A DNA stretch of 7,295 bases. Source: a bacterium (lineage in GTDB: Bacteria > Actinomycetota > Acidimicrobiia > UBA5794 > ZC4RG35). The notes under the pieces are model-generated. The model saw nothing but the letters and a program-made list of their open reading frames with translations. It did no database searches and was not told where the DNA came from. Shown in pieces: positions 1 through 5,898 of the stretch. Position 1 is the first letter of the stretch; each line of letters begins with the position of its first letter. Made by a program: the position numbers and the translations under genes. Location: contig JAPPKR010000216.1 in assembly GCA_028819835.1 (NCBI GenBank), forward strand, positions 1 to 7,295. The letters run 5' to 3'.

Positions 1-565
1 GGCTCAGGAGGTCCGACCGCATGTTCTTGGGGAGTCGCACGTTGGCCAGGATCATGTTCATGATCTCCTCATCGATCTCCCCCTCCTTGATGAGTCTCAC
101 CGGCGGGATACGGAGACCCTCCTGGTAGTTCTCCCTGGCCTGGGCGTAGAAACTGCCCGGCACCGTTCCCCCCACATCCAGGTGGTGGGCCCGGTTGGCT
201 CCCCATCCGATCACCTTGCCCTCGTAGAAGATGGGCGTCACCATCGTCACATCCGGCAGATGAGACCCGCCCCGGAAGGGATCGTTGAGGATGATGGAGT
301 CGCCGGGGCGGAAATGGTCGGCGCCCACCTCGTCGATGGAGTAGTTCACCGAATAGGGAAGAGAGCCGAGGTGGATGGGCAGGAACTCCCCGTGGCTGAC
401 CAACTCGGTCTGGGCATTGAAGATCCCACAGGAGTAGTCGTTGCCTTCGTTGAAGATGGTGGAACTCGACGTCTGTCGCATCGTGATTCCCATCTCCCGG
501 GCGCCGGCGGCCAAACCGCTGGTCACCACCTCGACGGTGACCGGATCGACCTGGTGACGGCTCAT
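1..565 (-). CDS. hyuB: Hydantoinase B/5-oxoprolinase-type subunit (HyuB), N-terminal part, cut by window edge
   Basis: Only the first 188 codons lie in the window; the frame is open to the edge, so this is an edge truncation and not a broken gene. Family members are usually a little over 500 residues, so roughly two thirds are missing. The translation begins MSRHQVDPVTVEVV and carries features of the HyuB family: a GDxILNDPFxGGSHLPD-like stretch near residues 88-105 and the AHHLDVGGTVPGS segment near 126-138, a His/Asp-rich motif thought to contribute to metal or active-site binding. HyuB pairs with HyuA to open cyclic amides (hydantoins, 5-oxoproline, caprolactam) using ATP, or to carboxylate ketones in the related acetone/acetophenone carboxylases. 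The ATG start overlaps the hyuA stop as ATGA, with a weak GGTGGA six bases upstream, so translation is probably coupled to hyuA. Family assignment is firm; substrate is unknown. It is probably cytosolic, as no signal peptide is visible. Confidence 0.93.
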   Translation of the reverse strand, partial: MSRHQVDPVTVEVVTSGLAAGAREMGITMRQTSSSTIFNEGNDYSCGIFNAQTELVSHGEFLPIHLGSLPYSVNYSIDEVGADHFRPGDSIILNDPFRGGSHLPDVTMVTPIFYEGKVIGWGANRAHHLDVGGTVPGSFYAQARENYQEGLRIPPVRLIKEGEIDEEIMNMILANVRLPKNMRSDLLS

Positions 566-2592
566 GGCAGGTCCACCACGATGGCGCCGGTGTCATGCAC
601 CCGGACCTCGCCGAAGGGCAGGTAGGTGGTGGAGTCCAACTGCTGGATCACCGAAGGAGTGGCCACCCGCTGTCCGGGCTCGAGGTCCTCCCGGTGGTAT
701 ATGGGCACCATCTCCGCCTCACCCCGGACCGAGACCACCCGGCGATGGGATCGGGGCTCGGCTTCACCCGACGCGGCCGCGTCACCGCCCAACAGCGGTT
801 TGGGCGTGGCGCCGAGGCCGGTGAGCCTCACGTTCACCAGGTCGACCAGGTCGTCTCCGAGCGAGTGCCCGTATCGGGTTCGGTGAGCGAGGTGGAAGTC
901 GGCGATCGCCCGGCTCAGGGTGGAAGCATCGGGGCGGAGCGATGAGAGGGGCACGTTCAGTTCATAGGCCTGACCGGCGTAGCGCATGTCGAGGCTGGCC
1001 CGGAGGGTCCGGTTCTCGTCCGGGATGCTGTCCTCATCCAGTTCGCGTTGCGCTTCGGAGGCCAGCGCAGAGAGCGTCTTTCCCAGATCCGAGGGATCCA
1101 GACGGGCCACGCGGGCTCGAAGGGTGGCCACCAGGTCATGCCGGACATCGGAAGCGAGGATCCCGAGCGCCGAGTTGCAGCCCGGGATGGGAGGAATCAC
1201 CACCCGGCGCAGGGCAAGTTCCTCGGCGATGTGCACCCCGTGGGTGGGTCCCGCGCCGCCGAAGGGCACCAGCGCGAAATCTCGGGGGTCCCGGCCCCGC
1301 TCGATGGAGACGGTGCGCAGGGCGTGCATCATGTTGGCGTTGACCAGCCGGACGATCCCCACCGCCGCGTCGACGACCGAGAGCCCCAGGGGCTTCCCCA
1401 CATGCTCTTCGATGGCCCGGGCGGCCAGGTCGATGTCGGGGTATATCTCACCGCCCATCTGGAAGTCCGGGTCGTAGACGCCCAGCACCAGGTTGGCGTC
1501 GGTGACGGTGGGCAACTCCCCTCCCCGGCCGTAGCAGGCCGGCCCCGGATCCGATCCCGCCGAATCCGGGCCCACCGACACCCTCCCGAAGCCATCCACC
1601 TTGGCGATGCTCCCCCCGCCGGCGCCTACGGTGTGGATGTCCAGGGTGGGGTACGACACCGAGTAGCCGCCGATCTCGAAGTCGAGTCGGGTGTCGGGCT
1701 CGCCGTCCGTGATCCCGGCCACATCACAACTGGTCCCACCCATGTCGAGGGTGAGCAGGTGGGTCTCCCCCAGCAACCGTCCAAGATAGGCGGAGGCCAT
1801 CACTCCCCCGGCCGGTCCCGACAAAAGGGTCAGGATGGGAAAAGAGGCGGCCCGGTCGGGGCGCACCAAGCCGCCGTTGGACTGCATCATCTGCAACCAC
1901 ACATAGAGCTTGCTCTCGGCCAACTCGGCGCGGAGGCGGCTGAAATAGCTCCTCACCAGGGGAGTCAGGTAGGCGTTCATCACGGTGGTGCTCGTGCGTT
2001 CATACTCCCGGTGAAGAGGGAGCGCCTCCGAGGAGATGGTTATGTCCTCCGAGAGTCCCGGGAGTTCTTCGGCCAGGATCTGTCGGGTTCGAAGCTCATG
2101 GGCCGGGTTCATGAATGAAAAGAGGTAGGAGACCGCGATCGACTCCACCCCGGCTTGACCGATCTTCCGGGCCGCGGCCCTGACCGCCTGCTCGTCGAGG
2201 GGCGTCACCTCGCTTCCGTCTGCAGCCGTCCTCTCGGGGATCTCGAACCGGAGGGGGCGGGGCACGACCGGAGCGGGGATCTTTTCGTAGATGTCGAAGA
2301 GAGTGGAACGGTGGGTTCGGCGTATCTCCAGCACGTCGCGGAAACCCTGGGTGGTCAGCAGGGCAGTCCTGGCGCCGGACCTGGTGAGGACCGCATTGGT
2401 GGCCAAGGTGGTGCCGTACCCGACGGTCTCCAAACGGTCGCGGTCGGTAGCTTTGGCGAGGGCCGCAAGAAACCCGGGAGTCGGATCGGGATAGGTGGTC
2501 AACGCCTTGGCCTGGACCAGTTCGCCGGTGGACTCGTCGATGGTGACCACGTCGGTGAAGGTCCCCCCGATGTCTACCGCAGCCCTGGTCAT
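562..2592 (-). CDS. hyuA: Hydantoinase A/5-oxoprolinase-type ATP-dependent subunit (HyuA)
   Basis: This 676-residue protein has the normal length for HyuA. An N-terminal hydantoinase/oxoprolinase domain (about residues 4-178) opens with the actin-fold nucleotide-binding motif DIGGTFTD at 7-14, followed by GTTLATNAVL near 60-69. The central hydantoinase A domain (about 198-487) contains LSGPAGGV (257-264), the second phosphate-binding motif LDMGGTSCD (282-290), TVGAGGGSIAKVD (321-333), a GSDPGPACYG segment (346-355) and FGGAGPTHG (444-452). The C-terminal part (about 500-676) keeps DMRYAGQAYEL (535-545). In the family this subunit binds ATP and phosphorylates the substrate amide or enolate, while HyuB completes ring opening or carboxylation. 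Its stop overlaps hyuB, and its start overlaps the E1 beta stop, both as ATGA; a GGAG lies eight bases before the start. Known substrates in the family include 5-oxoproline, N-methylhydantoin, caprolactam and, in relatives, acetone or acetophenone. The sequence does not show which applies. The ATP-binding motifs look intact. Confidence 0.95.
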   Translation of the reverse strand: MTRAAVDIGGTFTDVVTIDESTGELVQAKALTTYPDPTPGFLAALAKATDRDRLETVGYGTTLATNAVLTRSGARTALLTTQGFRDVLEIRRTHRSTLFDIYEKIPAPVVPRPLRFEIPERTAADGSEVTPLDEQAVRAAARKIGQAGVESIAVSYLFSFMNPAHELRTRQILAEELPGLSEDITISSEALPLHREYERTSTTVMNAYLTPLVRSYFSRLRAELAESKLYVWLQMMQSNGGLVRPDRAASFPILTLLSGPAGGVMASAYLGRLLGETHLLTLDMGGTSCDVAGITDGEPDTRLDFEIGGYSVSYPTLDIHTVGAGGGSIAKVDGFGRVSVGPDSAGSDPGPACYGRGGELPTVTDANLVLGVYDPDFQMGGEIYPDIDLAARAIEEHVGKPLGLSVVDAAVGIVRLVNANMMHALRTVSIERGRDPRDFALVPFGGAGPTHGVHIAEELALRRVVIPPIPGCNSALGILASDVRHDLVATLRARVARLDPSDLGKTLSALASEAQRELDEDSIPDENRTLRASLDMRYAGQAYELNVPLSSLRPDASTLSRAIADFHLAHRTRYGHSLGDDLVDLVNVRLTGLGATPKPLLGGDAAASGEAEPRSHRRVVSVRGEAEMVPIYHREDLEPGQRVATPSVIQQLDSTTYLPFGEVRVHDTGAIVVDLP

Positions 2593-3581
2593 GCCGAGTA
2601 CTCCGCCAGGTCGAGACTCTCCCGGATCCGCCTGGCGATCAGACGCTCGTCCGAGATCATGGCCGCTTCCAGTTCCCGGGCGAAGGGAATGGGCGTCGCC
2701 TTGCTGCCGGCCCGAAGGGGCGGGGCGTCCAACTCGTCGAACCCCTCGGCAACCACCCTGGCGACCAACTCCCCCGCCCAGCCTCCTCTCTCCACGGCTT
2801 CGTGGGCAACCACCAACCGATGGGTGTGGGAGAGGGACTCCAGGACCAACTCGACGTCCATGGGCACCAGGGTCCTCAGGTCGATCACCTCCACCGAGAC
2901 GCCCTCCTCCTCCATCTCCAGGGCCGCCGCCAAGGCCTGATGGACGGACTTGCCCACCGCCGCCACGGTGACGTCATCCCCCCGACGCCTGACCACTCCC
3001 TGTCCGAGCGGGATGGGCGCCACCGGGTCGGTGACCATTCCGGTGGTCCTGTACAGCGCCCGGTGCTCGACGAACAGCACCGGATGCTCCAGGTCCACCG
3101 AGGTCTTGAAGAGGCCCTTGACGTCCTGGGGCACCGACGGCACCACCACCGCCAGTCCGGGAACGTGCAGGAACCAACTCTCCAGGGTCTGGGAGTGCTG
3201 GGAGCCGTGGTGGGTGCCGGAGCCCCCCTGGGTCCGTATGACCATCGGCGCCCGCAGTTGGTCGCCCGACATGTAGCGCATCTTGGCGGCGTGATTCACG
3301 ATGGCGTCCATGCCGCAGGCGACGAAGTCCATGAACATCACCTCGACGATGGGCCGCATCCCCATCACCGCCGCGCCCACCCCGGCGCCCAGCATCGACT
3401 GCTCGGCGATCGGCATGTCGCGAACCCGGTGCTCGCCGAACCGGCGAACGAAGTCCTGGGTGGCGCGGAACACCCCTCCGTACGATCCGATCTCCTGTCC
3501 CATGATGAACACCCGGTCGTCTGCGATCAGCGCCTCGGCCTGGGCCTCCCGCACGGCCTCGATGAAGGTGATCTCCCGCAT
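2589..3581 (-). CDS. ThDP-dependent 2-oxoacid/acetoin dehydrogenase E1, beta subunit
   Basis: This 330-residue protein is a full-length E1 beta subunit of the AcoB/PdhB type. The N-terminal pyrimidine-binding transketolase domain (about 1-180) includes GQEIGSYGGVF (28-38), the DMPIAEQ motif (55-61), whose Glu60 should be the residue that activates the thiamine N1', and SQHSQ (127-131), with the conserved active-site His129. The C-terminal transketolase domain (about 195-318) includes VAAVGKSVHQAL and EVIDLRTLVPMD (231-242). With the alpha subunit it forms an alpha2beta2 cytosolic enzyme that decarboxylates a 2-oxoacid or cleaves acetoin, normally passing the acyl group to a lipoyl E2. The start overlaps the alpha stop by one base (TGATG) and has a strong GGAGGGGAG ribosome binding site six bases upstream. 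No E2 gene follows; hyuA does. The family is certain. The substrate (pyruvate, branched-chain oxoacid, acetoin or other) is not readable, so I give no gene symbol. Confidence 0.95.
   Translation of the reverse strand: MREITFIEAVREAQAEALIADDRVFIMGQEIGSYGGVFRATQDFVRRFGEHRVRDMPIAEQSMLGAGVGAAVMGMRPIVEVMFMDFVACGMDAIVNHAAKMRYMSGDQLRAPMVIRTQGGSGTHHGSQHSQTLESWFLHVPGLAVVVPSVPQDVKGLFKTSVDLEHPVLFVEHRALYRTTGMVTDPVAPIPLGQGVVRRRGDDVTVAAVGKSVHQALAAALEMEEEGVSVEVIDLRTLVPMDVELVLESLSHTHRLVVAHEAVERGGWAGELVARVVAEGFDELDAPPLRAGSKATPIPFARELEAAMISDERLIARRIRESLDLAEYSA
2601..2604 (-). promoter_or_regulatory. Ribosome binding site of hyuA
   Basis: GGAG on the minus strand with eight bases to ATG 2592, inside the end of the E1 beta gene. 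Short but well spaced; it supports the ATGA start overlapping the E1 beta stop. Confidence 0.5.
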
Positions 3582-4624
3582 CAGTAGCTCCCCTCCAGCG
3601 CGGTCTGCGGATCAGCGAACGGAGACTCGGCGGCGAACCTGGCTGCATCATCGATCTCTTCGTCCACAGCGGCCTCGATGCCGGCGAGGGCGCCGGGCTC
3701 CAGTCGGCCGGACACGGCCTGGCGGAAGCGGTGGAGCGGATCGTTCCGGCGGGCCTCTTCCACCTCCTGGCGCTCCCGGTAGAGATGCTCGGCGTCGCCC
3801 AGATTGTGCCCTCGCCACCGGTAGCACTTGGCCTCGATCAGGGTGGGGCCATCCCCGGCCCGGGCGCGTTCCACCGCGGCCTCGGCCGCCCCATACACCG
3901 AGAAGACGTCGATCCCGTCCACCACCACCCCCGGCATCCCGTAGCCCTCCGCCCGCGACGCGATATCGGGGTTCAGCTGCATCTGGTCGGCCCGGAAGGA
4001 GTGAGCGTATCCGTTGTTCTCCACCACGAACACCGCCGGCAGCCGCCAGATGGCCGCCAGGTTGAGCGTCTCGTGAAAGACCCCCTGGCCGACCGCCCCG
4101 TCTCCCAGGAAGGCCACGGCGACTCTCGAATCCCCCTTCAGGTCGAAGCTCAGGGCCGCTCCGGTGGCGAGCAGGCCGCTTCCCCCGATGATGGGACTCT
4201 GACCGATGAACCCGTGGCGGGTGCTGACGATGTGCATCGATCCGCCCTTTCCCCCGCAGTACCCCGTGGCCCTGCCCCACAACTCGGCGCAGATCGGTCC
4301 GAGCTCGGCGCCCTTGGCTATCGCATGCCCGTGCCCGCGGTGAGTGGAGGCGACCACGTCATCGGCCCGGAGAGCGGCGCACACCCCGGCCGGGATTGCT
4401 TCCTGTCCCATCGAGGAGTGGAAGGGCCCATACAGGTCTCCGGCGAGATGGGCTCGTTCCATCGTCACCTCGAACCGGCGGATGGTGTACATGGTCCGGA
4501 AGACGTCGAGGAGTTGGGCGTCGCTCAAACCGCGAAGAACGCCACCCCTTTCGGGGGAGCCGCCATCCCGGTCGCCGAGGGGAGGGGAGGTGACCGAGGA
4601 GATGAGGCCGGCGCCTTCGGTCAT
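3581..4624 (-). CDS. ThDP-dependent 2-oxoacid/acetoin dehydrogenase E1, alpha subunit
   Basis: This 347-residue protein resembles acetoin dehydrogenase alpha (AcoA) and related E1 alpha subunits. Visible landmarks are FHSSMGQEAIPAG (68-80), STHRGHGHAIAKG (93-105), with active-site histidines, GGKGGSMHI (124-132), and the thiamine diphosphate/Mg motif from GDG (174-176) to ENN (202-204), with the diphosphate-binding GDGAVGQGVFHE run. RWRGHNLGD (269-277) corresponds to the conserved loop around the second active-site His. The first 33 residues are rich in Gly, Ser, Pro and Arg and lie ahead of the conserved region; no convincing later start exists before Met45, and ATG 4624 overlaps the CoA-transferase stop as ATGA, with GGGGTGGG just upstream, so I keep the long start. 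It works with the beta subunit encoded directly downstream. The AcoA-like STHRGHGH and GGKGGSMHI strings hint at the acetoin-dehydrogenase branch, but this branch also contains enzymes of other or unknown substrate. Confidence 0.94.
   Translation of the reverse strand: MTEGAGLISSVTSPPLGDRDGGSPERGGVLRGLSDAQLLDVFRTMYTIRRFEVTMERAHLAGDLYGPFHSSMGQEAIPAGVCAALRADDVVASTHRGHGHAIAKGAELGPICAELWGRATGYCGGKGGSMHIVSTRHGFIGQSPIIGGSGLLATGAALSFDLKGDSRVAVAFLGDGAVGQGVFHETLNLAAIWRLPAVFVVENNGYAHSFRADQMQLNPDIASRAEGYGMPGVVVDGIDVFSVYGAAEAAVERARAGDGPTLIEAKCYRWRGHNLGDAEHLYRERQEVEEARRNDPLHRFRQAVSGRLEPGALAGIEAAVDEEIDDAARFAAESPFADPQTALEGSY
3588..3596 (-). promoter_or_regulatory. Strong ribosome binding site of E1 beta
   Basis: GGAGGGGAG on the minus strand, six bases before ATG 3581 and inside the last codons of E1 alpha. 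It is a close match to the anti-Shine-Dalgarno sequence and, with the TGATG stop-start overlap, suggests that the beta subunit is both independently initiated and coupled to alpha, as suits an equimolar alpha2beta2 enzyme. Confidence 0.7.
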
Positions 4625-5853
4625 GATCCCACCCCTGCAGCCATTCTCCCGTCATGGTCCCCGCCCGCGCTCACCACGCCCTGGTCGACCAGGTCCTCGA
4701 TCGCTTCCGGCGAGTAGTTCATCTTCTTCATCAGGACCTCGGCGGTGTGCTCCCCCAGCATGGGAGCGGACTGGTTCGGATGGCGCCAGCCGCTGAGCTT
4801 CACGGGGCTGGTCAAGTAGGAGAGATCACCCAGGACGGGGTGCCGGTACTGCCGCACCATGTCCCTCGCCAGGACCTGCGGGTCCGTGAACACCTCGGCG
4901 ATGTCATTGACCGGAGCGACCGGGAGATCGTATGTCTCCGTCATCTCCAGCCATTCGGCCTTGGTCCGGCGAGCGAACTCGGTGGTCAGGATCTCCTCCA
5001 CGAAGGACCGGTGCTCCAGGCGGGCGGCGTTGTCCCTTGTGCGCGGGTCTTCCTTGAGGTCGGGACGCCCAATGGCGTCACACAGGTTTCTCCAGAACTT
5101 GTCGCCCCGGGCTGCCACCACCACGAAGCCATCCCTCACCTCCAGGGCCTGCCAAGGCACGATGTGAGCATGGGCGGTCCCCCGCCGCTCGATCACCGCC
5201 CCGGTGTTCAGGTGGTCGAAGGCGTCATAGGAGAGCATGGAGACCAAAGCATCGAGCATCGAGATGTCGGCGTGCTGGCCCTCTCCATGAAGCTCCCGGC
5301 CCACCAGGGCGCCCAGCACCGCCAGGGCGGTGAAGATCCCGCCGCAGATGTCGGCTATGGGAATCCCAACCCGCGCCGGGGGTCCGTCTCCCGGGCCGGT
5401 CATGTCCAGCAAGCCGCTGTAAGCCTGCACCACCAGATCGAAGGCCGGACGGTCGCGGGCAGGCCCGGTGGCGCCGAAGCCGGTGATCGAGACGGTGATG
5501 ATCCGGGGGTTGTGCCGGGAAAGACTCTCAGGATCGATCCGCAGCCGTTCCATGACCCCGGGACGGAAGTTGTCGATCACCACGTCCGAGGTGGCCACGA
5601 GGTCGCAGAAGATCTCTCGCCCCGCCTCGCTCTTGAGGTCCAGCACCATGCTCTTCTTCCCGCGGTTCATCTGCAGGTGAATGGCGCTCTCGGATCCCAC
5701 CGGGGTGATCTTCGGGTTCCGGGCCGCATCGCCCCAGGGAGGCTCGATCTTGATCACCTCGGCGCCCAGATCGGCGAGAATCATCCCTCCGTAGGTGCCG
5801 GCGATCACCTGGCCCAGTTCCAGGACTGTCACACCCGAGAGCATTCCCTTCAT
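4621..5853 (-). CDS. Family III CoA-transferase (CaiB/BaiF type)
   Basis: This 410-residue protein has the normal length and layout of family III CoA-transferases, which move CoA between carboxylic acids through acyl-aspartyl anhydride intermediates. The N-terminal Rossmann-like part shows VLELGQVIAGTYGGMILADLGAEVIKIEPP (pieces within 10-39), followed by MNRGKKSMVLDLKS (62-75), DVVIDNFRPGVMERL (90-104) and ITGFGATGP (123-131). Asp168 in IPIADICGG is the expected catalytic aspartate by position (Asp169 in formyl-CoA transferase). The segment GQHADISMLDALVSML (192-207) and the C-terminal PVAPVNDIAEV (311-321) are also typical. The start at Met1 is preferred over Met4, which has no properly spaced ribosome binding site; a GGAAGG lies 11 bases before Met1. 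It is 45 bases after the aminotransferase and overlaps E1 alpha by ATGA. Substrates cannot be told from sequence: this family includes carnitine, formyl/oxalyl, succinyl and bile-acid transferases. Its operon position suggests it activates an acid made or used by the neighbouring enzymes. Confidence 0.95.
   Translation of the reverse strand: MKGMLSGVTVLELGQVIAGTYGGMILADLGAEVIKIEPPWGDAARNPKITPVGSESAIHLQMNRGKKSMVLDLKSEAGREIFCDLVATSDVVIDNFRPGVMERLRIDPESLSRHNPRIITVSITGFGATGPARDRPAFDLVVQAYSGLLDMTGPGDGPPARVGIPIADICGGIFTALAVLGALVGRELHGEGQHADISMLDALVSMLSYDAFDHLNTGAVIERRGTAHAHIVPWQALEVRDGFVVVAARGDKFWRNLCDAIGRPDLKEDPRTRDNAARLEHRSFVEEILTTEFARRTKAEWLEMTETYDLPVAPVNDIAEVFTDPQVLARDMVRQYRHPVLGDLSYLTSPVKLSGWRHPNQSAPMLGEHTAEVLMKKMNYSPEAIEDLVDQGVVSAGGDHDGRMAAGVGS
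4628..4635 (-). promoter_or_regulatory. Ribosome binding site of E1 alpha
   Basis: GGGGTGGG on the minus strand, immediately upstream of ATG 4624 and inside the end of the CoA-transferase gene. Together with the ATGA overlap it favours this start despite the non-conserved N-terminal extension. Purine-rich content is only a moderate match to the anti-Shine-Dalgarno sequence. Confidence 0.4.
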
Positions 5854-5898
5854 TCCGGTCCCGGCCTTCCCGGTCGCGTCTGCGTGCAGATCAAACCG
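5854..5898 (-). other. 45-base spacer between aminotransferase and CoA-transferase
   Basis: This is the only non-coding gap inside the window. It contains GGAAGG at 5865-5870, 11 bases before the CoA-transferase start, as a plausible but long-spaced ribosome binding site. A short palindrome TCTGC-GT-GCAGA spans 5879-5890, but its five-base arms and two-base gap with no T-run do not make a terminator. The gap is short enough for read-through, so gene 1 and gene 2 probably share a transcript. Confidence 0.55.

Noticed and set aside
69..596. A 175-codon minus-strand open frame
   Set aside because: It overlaps the start of hyuB in another frame and gives Arg/Pro/Gly-rich sequence without motifs, while the hyuB frame reads through to the window edge with family motifs.
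1048..2118. A 356-codon open frame on the plus strand opposite hyuA
   Set aside because: No recognisable domain and strongly biased composition (His, Gly, Gln, Val, Asp); the hyuA frame on the other strand contains the full set of family motifs.
2802..3587. A 261-codon plus-strand open frame opposite E1 beta
   Set aside because: Antisense shadow with His/Gly/Asp-rich composition and no domain; E1 beta motifs are continuous on the other strand.
5879..5890. Short palindrome TCTGCGTGCAGA in the spacer as a terminator or operator
   Set aside because: Arms of five bases with a two-base centre and no T-run cannot form a useful terminator hairpin; as an operator it is too short to separate from chance.
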